64,000 bases of DNA from Xenorhabdus szentirmaii DSM 16338 (lineage in GTDB: Bacteria > Pseudomonadota > Gammaproteobacteria > Enterobacterales > Enterobacteriaceae). How positions within the stretch are numbered: position 1 is the first letter of the stretch; each line of letters begins with the position of its first letter. A program made the position numbers and the translations under genes. The DNA lies in the NCBI RefSeq assembly GCF_002632585.1, contig NZ_NIBV01000001.1:996897-1060896 (forward strand), written 5' to 3'. The notes below the pieces were generated by a model. The model was not told where the DNA came from, did not search any database, and saw only the letters and a program-made list of their open reading frames with translations. Shown piece after piece: positions 16,975-26,947 of the stretch.

Positions 16975-18177
16975 TTATGAGTGACTTGCGCAGGCAATAG
17001 CCTGAGCACAAGCCCATGCTGAACTCCATGCCCATTGGAAGTTATACCCGCCGAGCCAGCCGGTGACATCGACCACTTCACCGATAAAATAGAGTCCTTT
17101 GACTTTATGGGCTTCCATCGTTTTTGAAGAAAGTTCGTTGGTATCCACACCGCCAAGGGTCACTTCGGCTGTTCGATAACCCTCTGTGCCGTTTGGTTGC
17201 ACTTGCCAGCATTGCAGGGTGGTGATCAATTCTTTTTTCTGTGCCGGATTAAGTTGTTTCAGGGAAAGCTCCGGTAGCTGTCCGAGCGACTGTAAACATT
17301 CAACCAAACGTTTGGGCAATAGCTTCGCCAGCGTATTTTTCAAACTCTGATTAGGGTGCGATCCCTGTTCTTTTGCCAGAAAGTCTTCCAAATCGGTATC
17401 GGGAAGTAAGTTAATGCTCACATATTCGCCGGGCTGCCAGTAACTGGAAATTTGCAAAATAGCCGGGCCGGAAAGTCCACGGTGAGTAAACAAAATATTT
17501 TCTCTGAACACAGTGCCATCTTTTGCCGTTACAATGGCAGGAACAGCAACACCGGAAAGCATTTGAAGTTGTTCCAATAGCGGTTTATGCAGTGTGAAAG
17601 GCACTAATGCGGCGCGTGTCGGCAAGATGTTGAGGCCGAACTGTTCAGCGATGCGATACCCCAAAGGGGATGCACCTAAACCGGGCATGGACAACCCGCC
17701 AGAAGCCACAACAAGTGAGTGAGCGCTGACTTTGTTCCCTGATGCGCTAATGACAAAGCCCTGTTCTTCTTTCTCAACATGTGTGACTTCGCTGCGTAAC
17801 CGGATGGTAACTTGTCCGGCTTGGCACTCTTTCAAGAGCAATTCGATGATTTGCTGGGCGGAGTCATCACAGAAAAGCTGACCTAAGGTTTTTTCGTGAT
17901 AAGGGATGCCGTGACGTTGTACAAGGTCAATAAAATCCCACTGTGTATAGCGAGCAAGTGCTGACTTACAAAAATGAGGATTAGAGGACAGGTATGCCGC
18001 AGGTTCGGTATACATGTTGGTAAAATTGCAACGCCCGCCTCCGGACATCAGAATTTTACGGCCTGCTTTTTTGCCATTATCCAGCACCAGAACTTTCAGC
18101 CTGGCTTGTCCTGCCTGAGCAGCACAAAACAAGCCAGCAGCACCGGCACCAATAATAACTACATCAAATTTTTCCAT
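16975..18177 (-). CDS. yhiN: NAD(P)/FAD-dependent oxidoreductase YhiN (HI0933 family)
   Basis: A 400-residue flavoprotein closely similar to E. coli YhiN. The Rossmann FAD site VVIIGAGAAGLFCA is at the N-terminus. It is followed by the family segment GKKAGRKILMSGGGRCNF, the GGLSMPGLGASPLGY motif and the C-terminal VKGLYFIGEVVDVTGWLGGYN, which closes the FAD site. Its biochemical role is unknown. The ATG at 18177 matches the E. coli start. A GTG 14 codons upstream is open but not supported. It is divergent from pitA, the same arrangement as in E. coli (yhiN-pitA-uspB-uspA). Confidence 0.94.
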   Translation of the reverse strand: MEKFDVVIIGAGAAGLFCAAQAGQARLKVLVLDNGKKAGRKILMSGGGRCNFTNMYTEPAAYLSSNPHFCKSALARYTQWDFIDLVQRHGIPYHEKTLGQLFCDDSAQQIIELLLKECQAGQVTIRLRSEVTHVEKEEQGFVISASGNKVSAHSLVVASGGLSMPGLGASPLGYRIAEQFGLNILPTRAALVPFTLHKPLLEQLQMLSGVAVPAIVTAKDGTVFRENILFTHRGLSGPAILQISSYWQPGEYVSINLLPDTDLEDFLAKEQGSHPNQSLKNTLAKLLPKRLVECLQSLGQLPELSLKQLNPAQKKELITTLQCWQVQPNGTEGYRTAEVTLGGVDTNELSSKTMEAHKVKGLYFIGEVVDVTGWLGGYNFQWAWSSAWACAQAIACASHS

Positions 18178-18487
18178 TCGTCTGTCTCTTTTGACCAAAT
18201 TACTTTGTAGGAATTTCACCGCATAGTGTGGGGACTGTTCACGAAAAACGGAGAAAAATGCACACTTGGTTTAACTTTTCATGGGGAATTATGGCGAAAA
18301 GTTATTTTCCACCAAAAAAATATCAAAATATTAAAGTTAAATAACTTATTGATATAATTAATGAATGTTAAAGTGCCTGTGTCATTTGATTGTCATTAAA
18401 TCAAAAAAAGGTCATATTTCTCTTTTCCCGCTCACGTTTGTCACTGATAATGCGCGCGTTCATGTCCTACTAACTGGCTTAACGTTT

Positions 18488-19978
18488 ATGCTACATCTGT
18501 TTACTGGCCTGGAATTTTACACCGGCCTTATGTTAGTGCTTGCTCTGTTGTTTGTGCTTTTCTATGAAGCCATCAATGGGTTTCATGATACCGCAAACGC
18601 AGTAGCAACTGTTATTTATACCCGGGCAATGCGCTCGCAACTTGCCGTTGTCATGGCAGGGGTTTTTAACTTTTTGGGTGTTCTCCTTGGCGGATTAAGT
18701 GTCGCTTATGCGATTGTTCATCTATTGCCTACGGATCTTCTGCTGAATGTCAGTTCAGCCCACGGCTTAGCGATGGTCTTTTCCATGCTGCTGGCGGCAA
18801 TTATCTGGAATTTAGGCACATGGTATTTCGGTATTCCAGCATCGAGTTCCCATACGTTGATAGGTTCTATTATCGGCATCGGCTTGACCAATGCGATAGT
18901 AACCAGTTCTTCGGTGGTGGATGCACTGAATATTCCGAAGATGATACAGATTTTCATGTCCTTGATCCTGTCTCCTCTTATTGGTCTGGTCATTGCCGGA
19001 GCGATGGTATTTATACTGCGCCGTTATTGGAGCGGTACTAAAAAACGTCGTCGTATCCACATGACGCCTGCTGAACGTGAAAAACAGGATGGTAAACGTA
19101 AACCGCCATTCTGGACTCGTACTGCCCTGATCCTTTCTGCGGTGGGTGTGAGTTTTTCCCACGGCGCAAATGACGGCCAAAAAGGGATTGGTCTGATTAT
19201 GCTGGTTCTGATTGGTGTTGCGCCTGCGGGCTTCGTCGTCAACATGAACTCAACCAGTTATGATATTGCCCGTACTCGTGATGCTGTTGTCCATCTGAAA
19301 CAGTATTATGAACAGAACGCTTCGGCACTGGTTCACGCGATTGAGCTGACTCCGTCTGCTCCGAATGTGGAAAATCATTTAGATATGGCGTTCCATTGTG
19401 ATAGCTCCCGGGCGCAGGATGTACTGAACAAAACGGAAGAGATGCTGGGTAATATCCAGAATTTCAACGAACTGACACCAGATCAACGCAACAGTATGCG
19501 TCGTATGCTGATGTGCATTTCAGACACGGCAAGTGCGGTGGCTAAACTGCCGGAAACTGACCTTGAAAGTACACTTTTGCTGAAAAACCTGCGTAAAGAT
19601 CTGCTGCATACAGTGGAATATGCGCCGTTGTGGATCATCATTGCAGTGGCATTTGCCCTGTCTCTCGGAACCATGGTGGGCTGGAAGCGTGTTGCTGTCA
19701 CTATCGGTGAGAAGATTGGCAAAAAAGGCATGACTTATGCCCAAGGCGTTTCTGCTCAGGTGACCGCTGCGGTTTCCATTGGTGTTGCCAGTTATACCGG
19801 TATGCCGGTATCTACGACACAAGTGCTTTCTTCTGCGGTTGCAGGCACAATGCTGGTTGATGGCGGTGGTGTTCAAAGTAAGACCATCAAAAATATCATG
19901 CTGGCGTGGGTGTTGACGCTGCCAATTTCGATTGGATTGTCAGGCATACTGTACTGGATTGCTCTGCAATTCATCTGA
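18488..19978 (+). CDS. pitA: Low-affinity inorganic phosphate transporter PitA
   Basis: A 496-residue inner-membrane permease that imports metal-phosphate complexes with protons. Both PHO4 repeats are visible: [15 protein letters not shown] near the N-terminus and [20 protein letters not shown] in the middle. A hydrophilic loop of about 130 residues lies between the two halves, followed by the C-terminal [20 protein letters not shown]. The start [10 protein letters not shown] at 18488 matches the E. coli protein (499 residues). Upstream open frame to 18365 is not conserved. A strong hairpin ends the transcript at 19989-20032. Confidence 0.96.
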   Translation: MLHLFTGLEFYTGLMLVLALLFVLFYEAINGFHDTANAVATVIYTRAMRSQLAVVMAGVFNFLGVLLGGLSVAYAIVHLLPTDLLLNVSSAHGLAMVFSMLLAAIIWNLGTWYFGIPASSSHTLIGSIIGIGLTNAIVTSSSVVDALNIPKMIQIFMSLILSPLIGLVIAGAMVFILRRYWSGTKKRRRIHMTPAEREKQDGKRKPPFWTRTALILSAVGVSFSHGANDGQKGIGLIMLVLIGVAPAGFVVNMNSTSYDIARTRDAVVHLKQYYEQNASALVHAIELTPSAPNVENHLDMAFHCDSSRAQDVLNKTEEMLGNIQNFNELTPDQRNSMRRMLMCISDTASAVAKLPETDLESTLLLKNLRKDLLHTVEYAPLWIIIAVAFALSLGTMVGWKRVAVTIGEKIGKKGMTYAQGVSAQVTAAVSIGVASYTGMPVSTTQVLSSAVAGTMLVDGGGVQSKTIKNIMLAWVLTLPISIGLSGILYWIALQFI

Positions 19979-19988
19979 TGATGCCTTA

Positions 19989-20032
19989 GAAAAAGGCTGG
20001 TTACGACGTTAAGTTGTAAGCCAGCCTTTTTT
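19989..20032 (+). terminator. Bidirectional terminator between pitA and uspB
   Basis: A long stem (aaaaaggctggttac paired with gtaagccagccttttt, one bulge) has A-rich and T-rich flanks. It can serve pitA and, on the other strand, uspB. Confidence 0.85.
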
Positions 20033-20073
20033 ATTGCTGTTTTTTCTGTTCACGGTATTTTCTCAAATTCGGT

Positions 20074-20403
20074 CTAGATAACGACTGCTATCAGGCATAT
20101 CAATGCCACGCCACACAGTATTTCCATCAATATAAATTGTTTTCTTAACCTTTCGCATAACATGATGACATCGGGATCGTGGTGGTTGATATAGCTTTGC
20201 GAATTGATGTAGCGCACTAGCCGAATCTGTTTATTAAATTGTCCACCGGTTGTAAAAAAACTATTGCCATCAACGGATTGATACAGCATTGGATCTGATT
20301 GGCGTAAGATTGACAGGAGTGCACGGAGCGAAGAAAAGTAGCGAGCCATGTTAATAATGCAAATGAGGCTCATAGCCCAAAAGAGTGCATTCGTATTGAA
20401 CAT
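20074..20403 (-). CDS. uspB: Universal stress protein B
   Basis: A 109-residue inner-membrane protein similar to E. coli UspB (111 residues). A transmembrane helix lies near each end (residues ~6-22 and ~89-109). The conserved [14 protein letters not shown] segment and the central [15 protein letters not shown] and ERLRKQFIL segments are present. UspB is a sigma-S-dependent stationary-phase protein linked to ethanol tolerance in E. coli. It is transcribed divergently from uspA, as in E. coli. Confidence 0.92.
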   Translation of the reverse strand: MFNTNALFWAMSLICIINMARYFSSLRALLSILRQSDPMLYQSVDGNSFFTTGGQFNKQIRLVRYINSQSYINHHDPDVIMLCERLRKQFILMEILCGVALICLIAVVI

Positions 20404-20752
20404 AATCCCCCCTATTTATCATGGCAGTAGGTTCTGCCAGAAAGAAGAAATCAACCGAAACGATTATAATATGAATAATAACTATATTAAATTTTAGACG
20501 AAAATACAGTGAATAGTGTGCATAAGAAAGCATGAAAATGAGAGAAATGTTACATAAATGACGGATGAAGGGATTGAGGTGAGTAGCATTTTTGCGAGTT
20601 GGCTCTGTGTTTTCAGTAAGTTAAAAACTCAAAACAATAAGTTGTGATCAAAACAACACTCAAAAGACATATTGAGCGGTTATAGTATAAACATCTAATC
20701 ATGGCATTTATTGCTGCCGATCCATTTAATCGACGTTATGGAAGGAGTTCTT
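20404..20752. promoter_or_regulatory. uspB-uspA divergent promoter region
   Basis: About 350 AT-rich bases separate the two divergent stress genes and must hold both promoters. GAAGGAG precedes the uspA ATG. No single promoter could be assigned with certainty. Confidence 0.5.
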
Positions 20753-21184
20753 ATGGCTTACAAACATATTCTTGTTGCGGTTGATCTATCTCCGGAAAGT
20801 CAGATTTTGGTGGATAAAGCTGTGTCAATGGCGAAACCGTACAATGCCAAAGTTTCCCTGATCCATGTTGATGTTAACTACTCCGATCTTTATACCGGCC
20901 TGATTGACGTTAATCTTGGCGATATGCAAGAGCGTATCGCAGATGAAACCAGCAATTCCCTGAAAGAGCTGTCTGCCAGCGCGGGTTATCCCGTTCAGGA
21001 AACGTTGAGTGGCAGTGGTGATTTAGGGCAAGTTCTTGTTGATGCCATTAAACAATACGATATGGATTTGGTTGTATGTGGTCATCATCAGGATTTTTGG
21101 AGCAAGCTGATGTCTTCAGCCCGCCAACTTATTAACACCGTTCATGTTGATATGTTGATTGTCCCTTTGCGTGACGAAGAATAA
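20753..21184 (+). CDS. uspA: Universal stress protein A
   Basis: A 143-residue cytoplasmic Usp-fold protein. The start [17 protein letters not shown] and the segment [18 protein letters not shown] are nearly the same as in E. coli UspA. It accumulates in growth arrest and many stresses and protects cells by an incompletely defined route. Unlike the ATP-binding Usp class it lacks the G-2X-G-9X-G(S/T) loop. The ATG at 20753 is set by GAAGGAG six bases upstream. Monocistronic, with a strong terminator just downstream. Confidence 0.95.
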   Translation: MAYKHILVAVDLSPESQILVDKAVSMAKPYNAKVSLIHVDVNYSDLYTGLIDVNLGDMQERIADETSNSLKELSASAGYPVQETLSGSGDLGQVLVDAIKQYDMDLVVCGHHQDFWSKLMSSARQLINTVHVDMLIVPLRDEE

Positions 21185-21210
21185 TCTTTGGTTGAAATTT
21201 TATTCTATAA

Positions 21211-21239
21211 AATCGCCTGCTTATGCAGGCGATTTTTTT
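21211..21239 (+). terminator. Rho-independent terminator of uspA
   Basis: An 11-bp stem (aatcgcctgca / tgcaggcgatt) with a short loop is followed by seven T's. Confidence 0.92.
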
Positions 21240-21444
21240 GGCCGCAGAAAAGAGAATGAAACTGTTTTGGAAATTGTCAAAGATATTTTTGGCGAAATTT
21301 ACAAAAAATAGTTGTTGAAATTTGAGCGTAAAATAGTGCTATATTCAGAAAGCAAACCGTAATCACCTCACATTTTCAACAAAAAAATAATATGGAAAAT
21401 GGCTGGGTGTCATCACTTCTGAATGGCAAAAAGGAAGCTCTAAA

Positions 21445-22788
21445 ATGAATGTTTCACCATCTTTAGTCTCATTTCTCGACTCGATTCAGTCCCACAATCA
21501 ACATCAACCAGAATACCTACAGGCAGTACGGGAAGTGTTGACGTCTTTGTGGCCTTTTCTTGAACAAAATCCGCAATATTGTGAAGAGGGATTACTGGAA
21601 CGTCTGGTTGAACCGGAAAGAGTCATCCAATTCCGCGTATGTTGGGTGGATGATTTGGGGAAAGTACAGGTTAACCGTGCGTGGCGAGTTCAGTTCAGTT
21701 CTGCGATCGGGCCATTTAAAGGCGGGATGCGCTTTCATCCTTCTGTAAACCTTTCCATCCTGAAATTTTTGGGATTTGAGCAGACATTAAAAAATGCGTT
21801 GACCACATTGCCGATGGGGGGTGGAAAAGGGGGTTCTGATTTCGATCCCAAAGGGAAAAGCAAGGGTGAAATCATGCGATTCTGTCAGGCTTTGATGACA
21901 GAGCTTTATCGCCATCTGGGGCCGGATACTGATGTGCCGGCGGGAGATATCGGGGTAGGAAGCCGCGAGGTTGGCTTTATGGCAGGTATGATGAAAAAAC
22001 TGTCCAACAATACGGCGTGTGTTTTCACGGGCAAAGGCCTTTCTTTCGGCGGAAGCCTGATCCGCCCTGAAGCTACGGGCTATGGGCTGGTTTATTTCAC
22101 CCATGAAATGCTGAAACGTCACGGCATGGGGCTGGAAGGAATGCGGGTTTCTGTATCGGGTGCAGGCAATGTTGCCCAATACACCATTGAAAAATGCATG
22201 GAACTGGGGGCGAAAGTGTTAACCGTTTCAGATTCTGGCGGCACTGTATTGGATGAAGATGGTTTTACACCGGAAAAACTGGCCCACCTTGAAGAGATTA
22301 AAAATCAGCGTTACGGACGTGTGGAAGAGTATGCCAAAGAGCGTGGCTTAACTTTCCTTAAAGGCCAACATCCGTGGTCAGTTCCGGTGGACATTGCCCT
22401 GCCTTGCGCCACTCAGAATGAACTGGATCTGGAAGCTGCGAAATTGTTGATTAAAAATGGCGTGAAAGCCGTGGCTGAAGGTGCAAATATGCCTGCGACG
22501 ATTGCGGCCACCGATGCTTTTCTTGAAGCCGGCGTTTTGTTTGCACCGGGTAAGGCGGCCAATGCGGGAGGTGTGGCAACATCAGGTCTGGAGATGGCTC
22601 AGAATGCAGCCCGCCTGAGCTGGAAAGCGGAAAAAGTCGATATTCGTTTGCATCACATCATGCTGGATATCCATCATGCCTGTGTAGAATATGGCGGGGA
22701 AGGCAAACAGACCAACTATGTACAGGGCGCCAATATTGCGGGCTTTGTCAAAGTGGCAGATGCGATGCTATCTCAGGGTATTGTATAG
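21445..22788 (+). CDS. gdhA: NADP-specific glutamate dehydrogenase
   Basis: A 447-residue enzyme that makes glutamate from 2-oxoglutarate, ammonium and NADPH. The glutamate-binding and catalytic segments FKGGMRFHPSVN, PMGGGKGGSDFDPKGKS and VPAGDIGVGSREVG are intact, followed by the Rossmann domain VSVSGAGNVAQYT. Length matches the E. coli enzyme. GGAAG lies 9 bases before the ATG. It stands alone between uspA and a convergent LysE-type exporter gene. Confidence 0.96.
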   Translation: MNVSPSLVSFLDSIQSHNQHQPEYLQAVREVLTSLWPFLEQNPQYCEEGLLERLVEPERVIQFRVCWVDDLGKVQVNRAWRVQFSSAIGPFKGGMRFHPSVNLSILKFLGFEQTLKNALTTLPMGGGKGGSDFDPKGKSKGEIMRFCQALMTELYRHLGPDTDVPAGDIGVGSREVGFMAGMMKKLSNNTACVFTGKGLSFGGSLIRPEATGYGLVYFTHEMLKRHGMGLEGMRVSVSGAGNVAQYTIEKCMELGAKVLTVSDSGGTVLDEDGFTPEKLAHLEEIKNQRYGRVEEYAKERGLTFLKGQHPWSVPVDIALPCATQNELDLEAAKLLIKNGVKAVAEGANMPATIAATDAFLEAGVLFAPGKAANAGGVATSGLEMAQNAARLSWKAEKVDIRLHHIMLDIHHACVEYGGEGKQTNYVQGANIAGFVKVADAMLSQGIV

Positions 22789-22854
22789 TTTGATATAAAA
22801 TTCAGCCTATAATTGAATACCATTCATTTATAGGCTTATGATGATATTGATAAT

Positions 22855-23490
22855 TTATTGATAAAAACGAGACACTGTTTCATAAATCATCAAACATCCC
22901 AAGAAAATCAGGATAACCCCCGGAATTACCCCTAAAATCAGATGAGATTTATTGGGTGAGAGTTTCTTTAATCTTGAAAAGATAAAACAATAAAACACAT
23001 TGAAGAATGTTGCACCTAAGCAAAATACGCTTCCGAGGATCAGAATGAGGTAGCTGGGGTTACTGGAAGTGATGAATTGCGGGAAAAATGAAACAAAAAA
23101 CAAGCCTACTTTGGGATTCAGAACACTAATAACGAATCCGCCCCAAAAATCATAATGTTTTGTCTTTTTGGGATTATTTTTTTCTTTATTTTCTATCGTC
23201 GTTGCAGGAGGAGATTGGAGGATATTTTTCCCCATCCATATAAGATAGATAGCGCCAATTAATTGAATAACAAGATATAAAGAAGGCGTAGATAAAAGTA
23301 TGGCGGTGATGCCCAGCCATGTCAGGAAAATATAAAAATAATAACCTACGGCCAGACCTGCCGCTGATAAAGCCGCACCTTTCTTTCCTTTGACATGATA
23401 TTTTCCGGTGACATAGACAACATCAGCACCGGGAATGGAGTTGATTGTAAGGCTTGCTAACAGGAAAAGTCCCCAATTAATATCAAACAT
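22855..23490 (-). CDS. LysE/RhtB-family amino-acid exporter
   Basis: A 211-residue inner-membrane protein with about six transmembrane helices. It has the LysE/RhtB N-terminal pattern (LFLLASLTINSIPGADVVYVTGK), the GAIYLIWMG helix and FWGGFVISVLNPKVGLFFVSF. Members export amino acids such as threonine, homoserine, lysine or leucine; the substrate here is not evident. The ATG at 23490 has GGGGAA 4 bases upstream. A TTG four codons earlier is open. The AT-rich codon use suggests this is an accessory gene between the core genes gdhA and rsmJ. Confidence 0.88.
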   Translation of the reverse strand: MFDINWGLFLLASLTINSIPGADVVYVTGKYHVKGKKGAALSAAGLAVGYYFYIFLTWLGITAILLSTPSLYLVIQLIGAIYLIWMGKNILQSPPATTIENKEKNNPKKTKHYDFWGGFVISVLNPKVGLFFVSFFPQFITSSNPSYLILILGSVFCLGATFFNVFYCFIFSRLKKLSPNKSHLILGVIPGVILIFLGCLMIYETVSRFYQ

Positions 23491-23670
23491 ACTATTCCCC
23501 AAATTCTATTAAATGAACTTTCTTTTCAGATAATAAATCCACTTTACCAAAAACGCCGTAAAGTCCCGTTACTCAGAAGGTGTCAAGATAATACATCGGC
23601 GGGTAAGGATTTTGTCTATTCAGGTTGTAAGCCCCATTTGAGGATGGGACTTATCTGTTGAAAAATAGGA

Positions 23671-24417
23671 TTAGCTACGGGGATAGATATCAAAACGGTG
23701 ATTTTTGGTTGTGATGGCCGCGGAAGCTTTAATTCCCGCCAGAGGTTCTGCATAATCAGGCCGCTTCACCACAACCCGGCGTCTTGCCAGAGCGAGGGCC
23801 GGTTCCAGTAAATTGTCTGCATCTTCATCAGCACCTACCAGCGATTGGAAAACGCGCATCTCTTTTTTGACCAACGCACTCTTTTGCTTATGCGGATACA
23901 TCGGATCAAGGTAAACCACATCCGGTTGCGGTGTGATATCCGTTAATGCCGTAATACTTGAGGTATGGATCAGCGTCATGCGTTCTTTTAGCCAGCCCCC
24001 AATCTCTTGATCCTGATAACCACGTTGCAGGCCATCATCCAATAATGCAGCCACAACAGGGTGGCGTTCCAGCATTCGGACATGACAGCCGACAGACGCC
24101 AGCACAAAAGCATCGCGCCCCAACCCGGCGGTGGCATCGACAACAGTGGGTAAATAATCTTTCTTGATACCGACAGCCTTAGCGACGGCTTCGCCACGAC
24201 CACCACCAAAGCGGCGGCGGTGTGCCATTGTTCCGGCAACAAAATCGACATAAATCCCGCCCAGTTTGGGTTCATCGCGCTTACGCAATTCCAGCCGTTC
24301 AGGAGTCAGAACCAATGCCATGATGGCGTCTTCATCATGGATCAGTCCCCAACGCTCCGCCAACAACGATAAGGCGCTGTTATCAGCGCCTTCTTCACAA
24401 CTCAAACAAATGTTCAC
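23671..24417 (-). CDS. rsmJ: 16S rRNA (guanine1516-N2)-methyltransferase
   Basis: A 248-residue SAM-dependent methyltransferase that modifies G1516 of 16S rRNA. It has the SAM motif [19 protein letters not shown] and the catalytic-loop [20 protein letters not shown] region typical of RsmJ (YhiQ). It begins 6 bases after the prlC stop codon, so the two form an operon, as in E. coli. Confidence 0.95.
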   Translation of the reverse strand: MNICLSCEEGADNSALSLLAERWGLIHDEDAIMALVLTPERLELRKRDEPKLGGIYVDFVAGTMAHRRRFGGGRGEAVAKAVGIKKDYLPTVVDATAGLGRDAFVLASVGCHVRMLERHPVVAALLDDGLQRGYQDQEIGGWLKERMTLIHTSSITALTDITPQPDVVYLDPMYPHKQKSALVKKEMRVFQSLVGADEDADNLLEPALALARRRVVVKRPDYAEPLAGIKASAAITTKNHRFDIYPRS

Positions 24418-24423
24418 TAATTA

Positions 24424-26466
24424 TTATCCACCAATGCCGTAGCTCTTCAGCATCGCATCCAGTTTTGGTTCGCGGCCACGGAAGCGTACAAACAGCGTCA
24501 TTGGGTCCTCTGAACCGCCACGGGATAAGATATTGTCGAGGAATGACTGACCGGTGGTACGATTGAAAATTCCCTCTTCGGAGAAGCGAGAATATGCATC
24601 CGCCGCCAGAACATCAGCCCACAGATAGCTATAGTAACCTGCCGCATAGCCACCATTAAAGATATGGTTAAAGGAATGCGGGAAACGTCCCCATTCAGGT
24701 GAGGGTACGACAGAAACGAATTTTTTCACTGAACGCAGCGTTTCCAGAATTTGTGCGCCTTTGGCGGGATCATATTCCACATGCAGACGGAAATCGAACA
24801 GACCAAACTCAAGCTGACGCAGAATACGCATTGCGGCCTGATAATTTTTGGCTGCCAACATATTATCCAGCATTTCCTTCGGCAAAGGCTCTTTCGTCTG
24901 ATAGTGGCCGGAGATGAACTCCAGGGCTTCAGGCTCCCAGCACCAGTTCTCCATAAACTGGCTCGGACACTCGACGGCATCCCACGGAACACCATTGATG
25001 CCGGCAACATCCAGCGCTTCAATCCGGGTCAGCATTTGGTGTAACCCGTGCCCAAACTCATGGAACAGTGTTGTGACTTCACTGTGTGTAAACAGAGCAG
25101 GTTGGTCACCTACTGGCTTATTGAAGTTACATGTCAGATAAGCAACAGGGTTTTGCACTTCACCAGAAGCATGGCGCATTCTTTCGACATAGCTGTTCAT
25201 CCATGCGCCGCCACGCTTATGTTCACGGGCATAGAGGTCCAAATAGAAACTGCCGAGCAGAACGGATTTATCATCATGCAATTCAAAGAAACGGACGTCA
25301 GGATGCCATGTATCCACATCGTGGCGCTCTTTGGCGGTGATGCCATAAATGCGGCGAACGACTTCAAACAGCCCTTCCAGTACACGTTGCTCCGGGAAGT
25401 AAGGACGCAGTTCTTCATCATTGATGGAGAAATCATGCTGTTTTTGCTTTTCGCTATAATAAGCCAGATCCCATGCTTCCAGCTCATCAACCCAGTAGTG
25501 AGATTCAGCGAAATCGGCGAGGGCTTCCAACTCTTCCTTACCTTGTTGGTGGGCGCGTTTGGTTAAATCATCCAGGAAATCGAGCACTTGCTGAGGAGTC
25601 TGTGCCATTTTGGTGGCAAGGGAGTTTTCAGCATAGTTTTTGAAGCCCAGCAATTGAGCAAACTCATGACGCAGCGCGAGTATTTCAGCCATGACTTCAC
25701 TGTTATCCCACTTGCCGGCGTCTGGACCTTGATCGGAAGCCCGGGTGGTATAGGCATAATACATTTCTTCGCGCAGTTCACAGTCATCCGCGTAAGTCAT
25801 GACCGGTAGATAACTCGGGGCATTCAGCGTCAGCAACCAGCCATCCAGGCCTTTTGCTTCCGCGGCTGATTTGGCCGCAGCTTTGGCACTTTCAGGCAGG
25901 CCATCCAAATCACACTCATCAGTAATCAGCTTGGTCCATCCCATGGTGGCATCCAATACATTATTGCCAAACTTTGAACCTAATTCAGATAAACGAGCCG
26001 TAATTTCACCGTAACGCTTTTGTTTCTCTTCCGGCAAACCAATACCGGTCAGCTCAAAATCACGTAAGGTATTTTCAACCACCTTATGCTGGGGCTGGGA
26101 AAGCGTCTTGAAAGCCTCACTCGCTTTCAGTGATTTATACGCTTGATATAATCCCTTATGTTGCCCCATCCAAGTATCAAATTCAGAGAGAAGGGAGAGG
26201 CTTTGTTCGTAGGCTTCACGCAGTTCAGGACTATTTTTGACAGCATTCAAATGAGAAACCGGTGACCAGACACGGGAAAGTTTATCTTTCTCTTCAGAAA
26301 TGGGCTGGCACAGATTATCCCAAGTAAAAGCCGTATTTTCGGACAAAATCTTCTCAATGACTTGACGGTAGTTGGCTAACGTCTCTTTCACAGCAGGCAC
26401 GACATCTTTAGGTTCAATTGCAGAGAATTTAGGCAATGCAGACGGTGTCAGTAACGGATTAGTCAT
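24424..26466 (-). CDS. prlC: Oligopeptidase A
   Basis: A 680-residue cytosolic zinc metallopeptidase (M3 family) that degrades short peptides, including cleaved signal peptides. The zinc site HEFGHGLHQ is near residue 470 in TTLFHEFGHGLHQML, and the downstream PSQFMENWCWEP segment supplies the third ligand region. Length is the same as in E. coli. It is the first gene of a prlC-rsmJ operon. A sequence matching the heat-shock sigma-32 promoter lies about 70 bases upstream, consistent with its known heat-shock control in E. coli. Confidence 0.96.
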   Translation of the reverse strand: MTNPLLTPSALPKFSAIEPKDVVPAVKETLANYRQVIEKILSENTAFTWDNLCQPISEEKDKLSRVWSPVSHLNAVKNSPELREAYEQSLSLLSEFDTWMGQHKGLYQAYKSLKASEAFKTLSQPQHKVVENTLRDFELTGIGLPEEKQKRYGEITARLSELGSKFGNNVLDATMGWTKLITDECDLDGLPESAKAAAKSAAEAKGLDGWLLTLNAPSYLPVMTYADDCELREEMYYAYTTRASDQGPDAGKWDNSEVMAEILALRHEFAQLLGFKNYAENSLATKMAQTPQQVLDFLDDLTKRAHQQGKEELEALADFAESHYWVDELEAWDLAYYSEKQKQHDFSINDEELRPYFPEQRVLEGLFEVVRRIYGITAKERHDVDTWHPDVRFFELHDDKSVLLGSFYLDLYAREHKRGGAWMNSYVERMRHASGEVQNPVAYLTCNFNKPVGDQPALFTHSEVTTLFHEFGHGLHQMLTRIEALDVAGINGVPWDAVECPSQFMENWCWEPEALEFISGHYQTKEPLPKEMLDNMLAAKNYQAAMRILRQLEFGLFDFRLHVEYDPAKGAQILETLRSVKKFVSVVPSPEWGRFPHSFNHIFNGGYAAGYYSYLWADVLAADAYSRFSEEGIFNRTTGQSFLDNILSRGGSEDPMTLFVRFRGREPKLDAMLKSYGIGG

Positions 26467-26537
26467 AATGAGCGCCTTATATGTGTGGTTGGGTTTATGC
26501 TGAAATCAGCCTTATATCCCAAAGGGTTGTTGACGAT

Positions 26538-26567
26538 AGATGGGGATAAGATACCGTGAGTTCAATG
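26538..26567 (-). promoter_or_regulatory. Probable sigma-32 promoter of prlC
   Basis: Read on the minus strand, ATTGAA (-35) and CCCCATCT (-10) are separated by about 15 bases. This is close to the sigma-32 consensus CTTGAA / CCCCATnT. It lies ~70 bases before the prlC ATG. Confidence 0.65.
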
Positions 26568-26636
26568 CTAATGCCGCACTTTTCTGCCTATAATCCGGCT
26601 CTTTTTATATCAGGGATCTGTGAAGTGACGAAGAGA

Positions 26637-26665
26637 TTTAGATATTTTGCGGGGCGCGCTATAAT
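26637..26665 (+). promoter_or_regulatory. Probable selC promoter
   Basis: A perfect TATAAT at 26660-26665 with a weak -35 (TTTAGA) 17 bases upstream lies ~24 bases before the tRNA. Confidence 0.6.
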
Positions 26666-26688
26666 CCCTGCTCTTCATCTTTTTTTAT

Positions 26689-26783
26689 GGAAGATCATCG
26701 CCCCCGGTGGGGCGGCTGGGCTTCAAATCCAGATGGGGCCGCCAGCGGCCCTCGGCAGGTTCAACTCCTGTGGTCTTCCGCCA
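26689..26783 (+). tRNA. selC: tRNA-Sec (anticodon TCA)
   Basis: The 95-nucleotide gene has the long variable arm and 8-bp acceptor stem of selenocysteine tRNA. It ends with an encoded CCA, and the anticodon is TCA at 26723-26725. It is nearly the same as E. coli selC. The 3' end is the attachment site of the adjacent island. Confidence 0.97.
26764..26783 (+). other. attL: left attachment core within selC
   Basis: The last 20 bases of selC (actcctgtggtcttccgcca) recur with a 2-base gap at 40999-41016 and mark the left edge of the integrated island. Confidence 0.75.
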
Positions 26784-26896
26784 TTTATTGTCCAGTGACG
26801 TCTTTTGTATTCAATAAAAATATTTAATTACAGTCAATTGAATGGATTGCTAGTCTTTTTTGGTCTAACTGAATCTATTGAAATCCACTATCAATT

Positions 26897-26945
26897 GGGG
26901 GTATATATAGGGGTATAAAAATGTACCCCTATAAGAGATACCCCC
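26897..26945. promoter_or_regulatory. Candidate integrase arm-binding sites, left end
   Basis: GGGGGTAT occurs at 26897-26904 and, inverted, at 26938-26945, with a related GGGGTAT at 26910. The same octamer occurs twice at the right end of the island (40921-40940). Confidence 0.5.
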
Positions 26946-26947
26946 AA

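Noticed and set aside
25048..25566. A 172-codon plus-strand open frame inside prlC
   Set aside because: It is antisense to intact prlC and has no independent support.
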